Source: Oscillospiraceae bacterium (GTDB taxonomy: Bacteria > Bacillota > Clostridia > Oscillospirales > CAG-272). Taken from it: DNA of 64,000 nt. Positions 1 to 9,527 of the stretch are shown in pieces. The notes beneath the pieces were generated by a model. It saw nothing but the letters and a program-made list of their open reading frames with translations, was not told the origin of the DNA and made no database searches. Made by a program: the position numbers and the translations under genes. The first letter of the stretch is position 1. Each line of letters begins with the position of its first letter. The stretch is from assembly GCA_022009675.1 (NCBI GenBank), contig CP091718.1, positions 930,001 through 994,000 on the forward strand. Direction: 5' to 3'.

Positions 1-372
1 AATCAAACCAAAGGCGGGGGCGGCAGGCGACCGCCTCCCTGCACCCACCGCGGGGCATCGCTAACGCCCGCCGAGCCAGCGCCGCCCGGGTTCAGCCCCC
101 GCTGGGCTTCCGCCCCGCAGGGTTAGCCAGCGCCGCGCGGGTTAAGCCCCGGGGATGCAAGGGGCGAAGCCCCTTGCATGAAATAATCTAAAACCCCCTT
201 CCCTCCGGGGAAAGGGGGTGGGGAGATAGGGGGCAGAAACGAAGCTAACAGCAAGGTCGGCAGGCGACCGCCCCCCTGCACTCCCCCGCCGGGTACAGCG
301 GTGGCAGGTCGAGCCGCCAACGCCCGGTTTCAGCACAGAGAGGGGGCGTAGGGGATCTCCCCCACACCCCCT
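1..372. repeat. Intergenic repeat mosaic at window edge
   Basis: No gene. The stretch holds one R1 hairpin (155-179, perfect 11-bp stem ATGCAAGGGGC with a GAA loop), one R3-like hairpin (about 194-218, CCCCCTTCCC paired with GGGAAAGGGGG) and the GGCAGGCGACC and CGCCCGGGTTCAGCCC fragments that recur between nearly all genes of the window. It is cut by the window edge. Confidence 0.8.
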
Positions 373-378
373 TAGCCG

Positions 379-2475
379 TCACTTCACCCCGAACAGCAGC
401 TTGCCGTAGGTAGGGAAGGGCCAGAAGGACTCGTCGGTGACAGTCTCGGCTTCGTCACAGACCACGCGAAGCTCCGCCATGCGGGGAAGAAGATCATCCC
501 GGATGAGACGGGCGGCGGCGGTCACATTCTCCGTGCCGCGCACGGTCAGGGCAGAGGACGCCAGCGCGGCAGTGCAGGCATCGATCTCATCGGTCGCCGC
601 AGACAGACGGAAATCAGCTCCCGCTCGTAGCGGCAGGCAAGCCCGGGAACGGCGGCAGTCTTGGCAAGCAGGGAATCCGACAGCGCACGGGCGTACCGCT
701 CCACCGCAGGCAGAATCTCCTTGCGCGCCATGTCCACCATGGTCTCCGCCTCAATCAGCACGGTCTTGCAGTAGTTTTTCCAGCGTAATCTCGTAGCGCG
801 AACGGATCTCGGGAAGCGTGAATATCTTCAGAGAGGTCAGCATGTCCGCATTCTTCTTTGCGAGAATGGTCGGCAAAGCGTCCGGCGTCGTGCGCAGATT
901 CAGAAGACCGCGCACCTCGGTCGCCTCGCGGATCCAGTCCTCGTCGTAGCCGTTGCCGTTGAAGATGATGCGCTTGTGCGCCCGGATGACCTCGCGGATG
1001 AGGTCGTGCAGAGCGGTCTCGAAGTCAACGGCGCCCTCCAGACGGTCGGCGTACTGCCGCAGGGACTCCGCCACAGCCGCGTTGAGCATGATGTTGGCGC
1101 AGGCGATGCTGTTGGACGAGCCCAGCATACGGAACTCAAACTTGTTGCCGGTGAAGGCGAAGGGGGAGGTGCGGTTGCGGTCGGTGGAATCGCGCGTGAA
1201 CTTGGGCAGGACATGAACACCCAGCTTCATCACGGTCTTTTCGGTGCCGCTGTACGGTCTGTCGGCTTCGATGGCGTCCAGAACAGCCGTCAGCTCGTCG
1301 CCGAGGAACATGGAGACCACGGCGGGCGGCGCCTCGTTGGCACCCAGCCGGTGGTCGTTGCCCGCCGACGCGACCGACAGCCGGAGCAGATCCTGATAAT
1401 CGTCAACCGCCTGTATGACCGCGCAGAGGAACAGCAGGAACTGTGCGTTCTCATAGGGGGTCTCGCCGGGGGTGAGGAGGTTGACTCCGGTATCCGTAGC
1501 CATGGACCAGTTGTTGTGCTTGCCCGAACCGTTGACTCCGGCGAACGGCTTCTCGTGGAGCAGGCAGACAAGTCCGTGCTTCGCGGCAACTTTCTGCATG
1601 ATCTCCATAGTCAGCTGGTTGTGGTCGGTGGCGATGTTCGTTGTGGTATATATGGGTGCGAGCTCATGCTGAGACGGTGCGACTTCGTTGTGCTCGGTCT
1701 TTGCAAGAACGCCGAGCTTCCAGAGCTCCTCGTTCAGATCCGCCATGTAAGCGGCGACTCGGGGCTTGATGACGCCGAAGTAGTGGTCGTCCAGCTCCTG
1801 CCCCTTGGGAGGCTTGGCGCCGAACAGCGTCCGCCCGCAGAAGATGAGATCCTTCCGGCGGTCGTACATTTCCTTGTCCACCAGGAAGTATTCCTGCTCC
1901 GGACCGACCGAGGTGCGCACGCAGTGTACATCGGTGTTGCCGAACAGGCGCAGGACACGCATTGCCTGCCGGTTGAGCGCCTGCATGGAGCGCAGAAGCG
2001 GCGTTTTCTTGTCCAGCGCCTCCCCGCCGAAGGAGCAGAACGCCGTCGGAATGCACAGCGTCCTGTCCTTGATGAAGGCGTAGGAGGTCGGATCCCACGC
2101 GGTGTAGCCGCGTGCCTCAAAGGTGGCGCGCAGGCCGCCGGAGGGGAAGGAGGAGGCGTCCGGCTCGCCCTTGATCAGCTCCTTGCCGGAGAACTCCATG
2201 ATGACGCCGCCGTCCGGGGCGGGGGAGATGAAGCTGTCGTGCTTCTCGGCGGTGATGCCGGTCAGCGGCTGGAACCAGTGGGTGAAGTGGGTGGCGCCGT
2301 GGGCGATTGCCCAATCCTTCATCGCGCCGGCGACCGCGTCTGCCACCTCGCTGTCCAGCCGCTCGTCCTCGTCGATGGTTTTCTTGAGCGAGCGGTACAC
2401 CTTCAGCGGCAGGGTTGCCTTCATGACGCGGTCGTCAAAGACCAGACAGCCGAAATACTCCGAAACAGAACTCAT
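379..2475 (-). CDS. glnN: Type III glutamine synthetase, copy 1 (two frameshifts)
   Basis: Makes glutamine from glutamate, ammonia and ATP in the cytoplasm. The roughly 700-residue length is that of the large GSIII family, not the ~450 residues of GSI. Visible signatures include [48 protein letters not shown] and [18 protein letters not shown], which form the ATP, metal and glutamate sites. The start MSSVSEYFG is chosen because AGGAGG lies 8 nt before it; an ATG two codons upstream would leave only 2 nt. The reading frame breaks at an A run on the coding strand (775-779; [16 protein letters not shown] is restored by removing one base) and again near 605-617; the C-terminus then reads [17 protein letters not shown] second copy lies at the other end of the window. 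Confidence 0.95.
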
Positions 2476-2548
2476 TTTCATATCCTCCTCACGTTTCTCA
2501 GCTCTTCGGTGCGTGCCGGACGTCCTGCCGGCGGCGGGAGCAATGCAA

Positions 2549-2603
2549 AAGTGAAAAAGCGAGACAGCACGCCCCCGGGTGGGAGACGCCATTGCCTCGC
2601 TTT
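2549..2603 (-). terminator. Terminator-like hairpin inside the glnN leader
   Basis: On the minus strand the ~220-nt leader of glutamine synthetase 1 contains AAAAAGCGAG, about 30 nt of GC-rich sequence that can itself pair, then CTCGCTTTTT. A 10-bp stem ending in five T residues and sitting ~75 nt before the start codon looks like an attenuator. The pairing is seen in the sequence; the regulatory role is inference. Confidence 0.55.
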
Positions 2604-2705
2604 TTGCTTTTACGGATATTTTGTTCCACATAGCACCGTCTGCGGAAAGCACGGATACCGGGGTGGCTCACCCCGCTACGCCGCGCATTCCGCTCCGATG
2701 GGCGT

Positions 2706-2734
2706 ATTATACACGATTCCGGCGGGTTTGTCAA
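2706..2734 (-). promoter_or_regulatory. Sigma-A type promoter of glutamine synthetase 1
   Basis: Minus-strand TTGACA, 17-nt spacer and TATAAT, all consensus. Transcription would start near 2698, giving a leader of about 220 nt before the glnN start. Confidence 0.85.
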
Positions 2735-2912
2735 TAGCTTTTTTCGCCGGATTTCAAAAAAATTTTGCCCGGAAATCCGGCACCCGCCGCCCCGTCGCAC
2801 GATGCATAAATATGGGGATTTCCTCAAAAAATACGCCGTTTCCCATGCATAAAAGAAACGCAGGGTTAATAAAGTAACATACGATTTGCAAAAAAGGAAG
2901 GGAGGGACGCAT

Positions 2913-3925
2913 ATAAAACACAGTGCCGCGGCGGCGCTCCTGTCGCTCCTGCTGCTTGCCTGCCTGCCCGGATCAGCGGCGGGCGCCGCCGTCCGGGGGA
3001 CGGACAGTCCGGCGCCCCGCCTGCTGCTGTCTGCCGCGCCGGATTCGCCCACCGCCACCAGCGGTGCCAGCGGCGCTGCCGCCGCCACCGCCGCCGCAAC
3101 CGACCTGCTACTGTGCCTGGAGAGCGCGCCGCGCCGCTTTGCGCTGCTTTTGCGGCTGGAGGCGCCGGACGGCTGGCGGCTGGACGTGTCCGCCGGGGAA
3201 ATCCCGCTGGCGTCGCGCCGCCTTTCGGACTCGTCCCTCCTGCTGCTGCTTGACGGGCAGACCGCCTCTGCCAGCCCGGTGCTTGCCCGCCTGACCGTCA
3301 CCCGTCCGCCGGGGGCATCCGGGTGCGTGCGCGTCCTGCCATACCCTGACGACCCGTCCATATATTATTGGAAAGAAACCGAAAATATGTCTGCCGCGAC
3401 GTCTGCCGCCATGCCTGCCGCCGCCCGCCTTGCGGCGTGCGGCTTTCTGCTCCCGGAGGCAGGCGGCTCCGCGACCACCACCCCGCCGGAGACAAGCGCC
3501 CCGCCGAAACCGCCACCCGCCGGAAACCGCCACCCCGCCGGAAACCACCGCCCCGCCGGAGCCGCCGACCGGGGACGCGGAATACATCGGCTGTCAGGAA
3601 GCGACCGGGGCGTCGGGCGACCTGTGCGTCCGGTTCCTGTTCCGCGTGCCGGCGGGCGGGGGATGCCTGCGCCGCGGTCTGGATTGCCGGGTACGCCCCG
3701 GTGGGAGCGCGCCTGGGGCGGGGGCGTCTGGCGATTTCGCGGATGTCCTCGGTGCGCACCGGGGCGCGCGGGGTTTATGCGGCAGGGGCTGGCAGTTTCC
3801 TGCTGGCGTATACGTATACCGGGCTGCCCTCCTCGGGGGAGCTTGTCTTTGCCCTGCGTGACGGCTCCGGGGTTTTGCGCTCCGCCGTGTACCGGGACGG
3901 AGCGTTTGCGGGGTATTGTGATTGA
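2913..3925 (+). CDS. Secreted protein with proline-rich linker (two frameshifts)
   Basis: Function not recognised. It begins with a signal peptide (KHSAAAALLSLLLLACLPGSAAG), followed by an alanine-rich domain of ~120 residues, a PPETTAPPEPP-type linker and a second small domain ending SGVLRSAVYRDGAFAGYCD. The linker and the C-terminal domain lie in other frames (shifts near 3530 and 3665), so the protein is joined here across two indels. The start is unclear: GGAAGGGAGGG sits 7 nt before an ATA codon giving xKHSAAAALLS, and the only standard in-frame alternative is a TTG at 2886 lying before that ribosome binding site. ATA may be a misread ATG. It is divergent from glnN, and no convincing promoter was seen. 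It lacks the GC-type C-terminal tag of its downstream neighbours. Confidence 0.6.
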
Positions 3926-3941
3926 TGGGGCAGGGTTTTTG

Positions 3942-4246
3942 GGGGGCTTTCCCCGGCGGCACCGGCTATCCCTGCCGCTGTGGAAAACTCAATGGCGGCT
4001 TTCCCCCGGCGGCACTGGCTATCCCTGCCGCTGTGGAAAACTCAATGGGGGCTTTCCCCCGGCGGCACTGGCTAATCCCTGCCGCTGTGGAAAACTCAAT
4101 GGGGGCTTTCCCCCGGCGGCACTGGCTATCCCTGCCGCTGTGAAAAACTCAATGGTGGCTTTTCCCCCGGCGGCACTGGCTATTCCTGCCGCTGTGGAAA
4201 ACTCAATGGCGGCTTTCCCCCGGCGGCACTGGCTCGCCCTGCCCCG
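3942..4246. repeat. 53-bp direct tandem array, about 5.5 copies
   Basis: The unit contains GGCGGCACTGGCTATCCCTG followed by CCGCTGTGGAAAACTCAATG. The GGAAAACTC core recurs at about 3982, 4035, 4089, 4142 and 4196, a spacing of 53-54 nt with single-base slips. Part of the unit resembles the GCCGCTGTGG module found elsewhere in intergenic repeats. Spacers do not vary, so this is not a CRISPR array. Confidence 0.9.
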
Positions 4247-4600
4247 GGGGAGAGGACCATCTCAAACGCCGCCGTCGCTTGCGACGGATAGTTCCATCTC
4301 CCCCGGTCCCCCTCTCCTTGGCTGCCGGCACTGCACATAGGGAACCACTTCCTGCCGTTTTGGCAGCGAACCGCAGGTTCAGTCCGGGGATGCAAGGGGC
4401 GAAGCCCCTTGCATAAAGGAAAACTAAAATCTCCCCCTTCCCCGCCGGGGAAGAGCGCTCTGCGAGCGCGGGTCGAGGGGGATAGGGGGCAAAAAAACAA
4501 AGCTAAAGGCAGGGTAAGCCGGCAACCAACCGGGTGCGCCCCCTGCTCCCCCTTCCCCCAAAAACCCCCCCCCCATCCCCCGGGAAGTTGGCATATTGTT
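4247..4600. repeat. Intergenic repeat mosaic (R4, R1, R3)
   Basis: Holds one long-form R4 block (about 4243-4337, with the inner hairpin GCCGTCGCTTGCGACGG), one R1 hairpin (4390-4414) and an R3 hairpin into which GAGCGCTCTGCGAGCGC is inserted. No coding potential beyond repeat-derived frames. Confidence 0.8.
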
Positions 4601-4673
4601 CAAAAGAGTGTACGGTAAATATGGTAAAAGCGCCGAAACTTGATGCGGTTATGGAAAATGGCAAAAATACCTG

Positions 4674-4700
4674 TTGACAAAAACCCGGATTTGGTATAAA
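4674..4700 (+). promoter_or_regulatory. Probable promoter of the large surface protein
   Basis: TTGACA followed after 15 nt by TATAAA. The spacer is two bases short of optimal, possibly a base-calling slip in the adjacent A run. The start codon lies 70 nt further on, behind AAAAGGAGA. Confidence 0.55.
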
Positions 4701-4770
4701 AATGAAATAGCGCAAGGCACTATGCCAAAAGGGCTGGTAGCCCCAAAATCTAAAAAAAGGAGACAGAACC

Positions 4771-7700
4771 ATGAAAAAAAGACAATCCGTTTGCTGGCTC
4801 TTTTTGCTGACACTGGTCATGATCGCGGGCCTCGTACCCGTGTTCGTCGTGTCGGCAGAGGATTCCGGCGAGAAGGGCATTACGCTGGAGAAGGATACCT
4901 TCAAGGCGGGAGAGGACATCATCGTCTCGGCTGTCGGTGAAGGCAAGGACTGGGTCGGTCTGTATACCGCAGACGAGCCGGTCGATGGCAGCGTCCAGTC
5001 CGTGTACTGGTACTATGCTGCCGAGCATTCCTCCATCAACATCAAGGAAGCAACAAAGAACACCGGGCGCGATGCGCTGTATGACATCCCCGCCGGCTCC
5101 TACAAGTTCGTGCTGTATGCCAACGACAGCTACGAGGTGCTGGCAACAAAGGAATTCACCGTTGTTTCCGCCACCGCTTTTGAGGACACTGCCAGCTTTG
5201 AGCTGGCTGGCGGCCAGAGTGCCCCGTTTGCACCTCACGGCGCCGGACAGAGTTTCGCTTTCCGCTATAACCTCGGTGCAGACCGCCGTCTGAAGGCGGT
5301 CAAGTCCCTTTCGATGGCTACCTACTCGGCTCCCTGCCAGCAGGTTACCCACGCTGTCTATCAGTGGAAGGGCAGCTATGCCGCCTCCGTGGCTGGCACG
5401 CCTCTCTTCAGTGTCGTTGTGAAGGATCACCCGGACAACGGCCCCGTGAACGTTGAGATTCCCGATACCCTCAACCTGACGGGCGACCTGCTGTTCGTCA
5501 CCACCTGTGACGCGGCGGATGCCGGTATCACCTACTGGCAGGGCGCCGAGGTCAAGACCGAGGGCGTTACCTTCTTTGATAACGGCAACGAGGGTCCTGC
5601 ATTCTGCATCAGCGTGGAGACCGCGAAGGCTCTGCCCGACGTGGACCCCTCCCCCAAGTACGTGCTCGACTTCAGCAAGTACTCCGCTGACGTGGCAACC
5701 GACTTCGGCTTCCAGAACGCCACCGCGCTGGAGTATGACGCCGTGACCAACAGCGGTTACATTACCTTCAAGGCGACCGGCGGCGACCCCTATGTCTGGA
5801 TCATGGGCAAGAAGGATCTGTTTGATCTCTCTACCAAGTCGCTGGGCTACATGGTCGTCAAGTACCGCACCAACCACACCGGCGGCGTGATGGAGTTCTT
5901 CGTCCAGCGCGCCGATGGCGTCAACCCCGGCCAGGAAGGCTCCTACACCAACACGAACCTGGAGGGCGACGGCTACTGGCACACCGCCATTGCCGATGCG
6001 TCCAACGTCTGGGAGCAATGTGGACACCAAGCTGACCATCTTCCGTGTGGACCCGCTGGCAAACAACGATCCCACCAACCGTGAGATCGACATCGCCTAC
6101 ATCGCGTTCTTCTCGAACCGCGAGGCTGCCGAGGCATTCGCCGCCGGCGAGAGCAAGACCATGGCGGTCAAGGGCGAGCTGAACTACGGGGATCCCGCAG
6201 TGCTGTGCATCGGCGGTCAGTACTACACCTCCGAGAAGCTGCTGTACCTGACTGACGCCGGTGAGGGCAAGTTCACCGACGCCGCCGGCAACACCTATAC
6301 CCTCAAGGGCGGTCGCGTCCTGAATGAGAAGGGTGTTGACACCGGTTACGTCGTTCCCGCCGTGCTGGATGACGGCCGCATCGTCGGCATCGGTCACCTC
6401 ATCCCGCTGACCTACCAGGATCCGCTGGCTGGCGCTGTCGAGATCGACGGCAAGAGTACGTCTACGAGCAGAAGGTCGCCGTGACCGATGGATTCGTTCC
6501 GGTCGATCCCGCCGACAACTCCGCTCCCTCCGAGCAGTATGCCGGCATGACCAGCGCAACTGCTTCGCCTGACAGCTTCTTCATCAATAATGCTATGGTG
6601 AAGGACGGTTCCGCGCACGCTTACATTGCGAATGATCTGGGCGGCGTTATCCGTGACACCGAGCGCAAGTACGATTCTGTTTCCTTCCGCGGTTGGGCGT
6701 TTACGCCGAACAATGATTCCGCCATCACCGAGTACGGCTACGCGCTGAACACCGGTGACATCGTCTGGAACGCCGCATGGCTCCAGGCAGCCGAGGGCGG
6801 TCTGGCAGGCGCTACCGGCGGTCCCAACACCACCCGTTACAAGATCGACGTCGATATGACGGCTCTAGAGGATGGCTGGTACAATGTGTACCTGTTCGTC
6901 CGTGATGCCAGCGGTGCCGAGTACCGCCTGGGCGTTTGGGGCGATTTCAAGATCGTCAAGGGCGGCGAGCTCAAGCTGGATCACTACGTCGGCGCTGACG
7001 GCAACAACTACCCGCTGGATTCCCTGATCCTGACCGAAGGCGAGCAGAAGTTCGTTCTGGTGGGCGCTCAGGACGTGACCAACGGTCTGACCACCGGCAA
7101 GCTGGACTACAACACGGTTGTGGATTCCTGGGAGCTGGATATGGGCACCAACACGGCGCCGTCAACAACAACAACGCCGATACCTTCAACAACGAAGGCT
7201 CCGTCTGGGGCGCAGCCGGCTACAATGTTCCCGGCAAGCAGATGTACAATCTGTGGGGTGCGAACGGCTATGTCAAGTTCGACTCCCTGCCCTTCGCGCA
7301 GTACAACACGGTTGAAATCGTCATCGGTTCCGACCCGAGCTGCGATGCATTCCAGGTCGGCTTCATCACTGATGTGGCACATCCGTTCGGCTCCACGCAG
7401 AACAAGGATAACCCGGATATGACCGCCAACCTTGTCTCCGCACTCTGCCCCGCCGGCTCCGAGGGTAAGCCCAACCTGTCCGGTCGTGGCGAGGGTCAGG
7501 GCTGGAACAGCGTCGAGAGACTGGTTCGCCTGGACATCTCCAAGATCGACTATGCCGGTGTCGTGGCGCTGTCCTGCGGCTCTGTCGCACCGCACACCAT
7601 GGTGTTTGCCAAGGTCACCTTCATCAACTACGCAGAGGAGACCGTCAAGGGTAAGTACGTGTATGACACCGAGCTGTCCTACGTGGAAGCACCCGCGATC

Positions 7701-8660
7701 CCCGTCAATCCTGCTGAGGTTCAGCCCGTGTACGTCCTGGACGGCGAAGGTCTGAACGTCGGTTCCGATGCAATGCGCACCGAGCCCGCTACCTACGACT
7801 ACGAGAAGGGATGCATCCGTTACACCGCTAACGGTAACGACCCCAACGCCGGTTCCGCTCAGATTCCTGCCGGAACCACCGTTGCTCCGTTCATGGTCAT
7901 CAAGTACCGCACGGAAGTCAGCTGCGTCGGTGAGCTGTTCACCGGTGTGGGCGGCGGTGCGACCGGCGGTTCCAACGTCCCGTTCCCGGGTCCCTACAAC
8001 AGCGACGGTCAGTGGCACTACATGATCGTTGACCTGCGTAAGTCCGGCGACTACGACGCGAACACCAACGTCATCAACCACTTCCGTAACGACTACGTGC
8101 AGGGCGCGGGCGAGTGGCTCGAGGTCGAGTACTACGCGTTCTTCGACTCCTACGACAAGGCAGAGTACTACGCTGCCAACAATATGCACGTTCTGCCTCA
8201 GCCTGTGAAGGAGCACACCGCTACCTTCGTCGGCGAGGACGGCAAGGTCATTAAGGTTCTGACCTTCAAGGAAGGCGCGACCAAGCTGGTCGGCGTGCCG
8301 CTGCCTCCTGCAAAGGAAGGCTACACCGCCGCCTGGGAGGAGTACACGCTGGGTACCGAGGACATCACCATCAAGGTGAAGTACACCAAGAAGAAGTCCC
8401 GACCGAGACTGAGACCGAGACCGAAACTGCGACCGAGACCGCGACCGCGACCGAAACCGCAACTGCGACCGAGACTGCGGGCGAATCCGCAACCAAGCCC
8501 ATGACGGAAGCTCCGACCGCGACCCTTTACCGAGACTACCGCCACCGCTACCATTGGCGGCGGCAAGGAGGGATGCAAGTCCGTTGTGGCTGTGTCCGGT
8601 GTGGTTGTCCTGCTGGCTGCTGCCGGCGCTGCCGTTGTTCTCAAGAAGAAGGAGAACTGA
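4771..8660 (+). CDS. Large modular surface protein with GC-type C-terminal anchor (several frameshifts)
   Basis: About 1,295 residues once five small frame breaks (near 6015, 6455, 7150, 8395 and 8525) are joined. Order: signal peptide ending VVSA; an Ig-like domain (ITLEKDTFKAGEDIIVSAVG); a sandwich domain; module A (YMVVKYRTNHTGG through DIAYIAFFSNREAAEAFA); module B (SFRGWAFTPNNDSA through GWYNVYLFVRDASG); module C (GYVKFDSLPFAQYNTVEIVI); a second module A (FMVIKYRTEVS through VEYYAFFDSYDKAEYYA); a repeat similar to the Listeria-Bacteroides beta-grasp type (TATFVGEDGKVIK); a Thr/Glu linker; then GGGKEGCKSVV, a hydrophobic stretch and KKKEN. Likely envelope-bound and glycan-binding, by inference from sandwich modules. 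No catalytic motif was recognised. Confidence 0.8.
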
Positions 8661-8711
8661 CAAAACCAATACGGACTGTCGGAAAAGGACAGCCGAGCCA
8701 ATGGCTGAAGC

Positions 8712-8786
8712 CGAGAGCCAGGCTGAAAGCCGGAAGCAGAGCGGATGACTGATGCCAAGAGCCAGGCAGAAAGCCGGAAGCAAAAG
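8712..8786. repeat. Imperfect direct repeat after the surface protein
   Basis: Two ~32-nt copies of AGAGCCAGGCTGAAAGCCGG-like sequence, 42 nt apart, in the gap between two surface genes. Not seen elsewhere in the window. Confidence 0.6.
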
Positions 8787-8854
8787 CTGAAAAACCACAG
8801 TCCTGAAACCCAAAACAGCCGCCGGGGCTTCCCGGTGGCTGCGAGGAAAGACCT

Positions 8855-8887
8855 AAGGGGGCTGCTGCATGATGCAGCAGCCCCCTT
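8855..8887 (+). terminator. Strong hairpin between two surface genes
   Basis: AAGGGGGCTGCTGC and GCAGCAGCCCCCTT form a perfect 14-bp stem around ATGAT. No long T run follows, so termination efficiency is uncertain. Its 3' arm CCCCCTT could alternatively pair with the AAAGGGGGGG just before the next start codon. Confidence 0.65.
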
Positions 8888-8909
8888 GTCACCGAAAGGG
8901 GGGGATCCC

Positions 8910-9527
8910 ATGCGGGCAGGAAACCGGAGAAAAGCGGCAGTGACGGCGGCAGTGTGCCTGTTGCTGCCGGCTGCAGTGTCCGTATGGGCGGTTCGGGCGT
9001 CAGCCGACGCGGCGCAAGGGGGAGCCTTTGAGCCGGTTGCGTATGTGTACCCGATACAATCCGAGCCGCCGGAGCAATCCGAACCACCGGAATCCGAGCC
9101 GCCGGAGCAATCCGAACCACCGGAATCCGAGCCGCCGGAGCAATCCGAACCACCGGAATCCGAGCCGCCGGAGCAGTCCGAGCCGCCGGAATCCGAGCCG
9201 CCGGAGCAGTCCGAGCTACCGGAATCCGAACCTCCGGAGCAGTCCGAGCCGCCGGAGCTGACACTCCCGCCCGACGTGACGCTGAACTGGGACATCGTGG
9301 GCGGATGGATCAGCGACCACTGGAACGATGCGCCCCGGGATGAGGAACCCCGCACACACCAGCCGATGTTCGTCCGGGAGCAGGACGATACGGGATGCGT
9401 TTCCGCCCTGCTGTCCGGCCTGCCGTCCGGCGCGGCGGCAGCCCTGCTGGCGGGGATGTGCGGTCTTTTGCTGCGGCGCCGGCGGGAATATGACCATGCG
9501 GGAAAGGAAAACCATGATTCGAGTTAG
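8910..9527 (+). CDS. Small surface protein with SEPPEQ repeats and GC-type anchor
   Basis: About 205 residues; function unknown. A twin-arginine-free signal peptide (RKAAVTAAVCLLLPAAVSVWA) leads into ~65 residues of an 11-residue repeat, SEPPEQSEPPE, a typical stiff wall-spanning spacer. A short domain follows (LPPDVTLNWDIVGGWISDHW), then TGCVSALL, a hydrophobic stretch and LLLRRRREY. The start ATG follows AAAGGGGGGG at 5 nt. The end overlaps the next gene by 14 nt, suggesting translational coupling. It may act as a spacer or partner for its large neighbours. Confidence 0.75.
   Translation: MRAGNRRKAAVTAAVCLLLPAAVSVWAVRASADAAQGGAFEPVAYVYPIQSEPPEQSEPPESEPPEQSEPPESEPPEQSEPPESEPPEQSEPPESEPPEQSELPESEPPEQSEPPELTLPPDVTLNWDIVGGWISDHWNDAPRDEEPRTHQPMFVREQDDTGCVSALLSGLPSGAAAALLAGMCGLLLRRRREYDHAGKENHDSS
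9063..9255. repeat. 33-bp coding tandem repeat (SEPPEQSEPPE)
   Basis: About six units of GAGCCGCCGGAGCAATCC plus GAACCACCGGAATCC, differing mainly at third positions. The array keeps the frame of the surrounding small surface protein and is a likely site of length variation. Confidence 0.9.

Noticed and set aside
3942..4246. CRISPR array
   Set aside because: The period is regular, but the whole 53-bp unit repeats without variable spacers and no cas gene is present.
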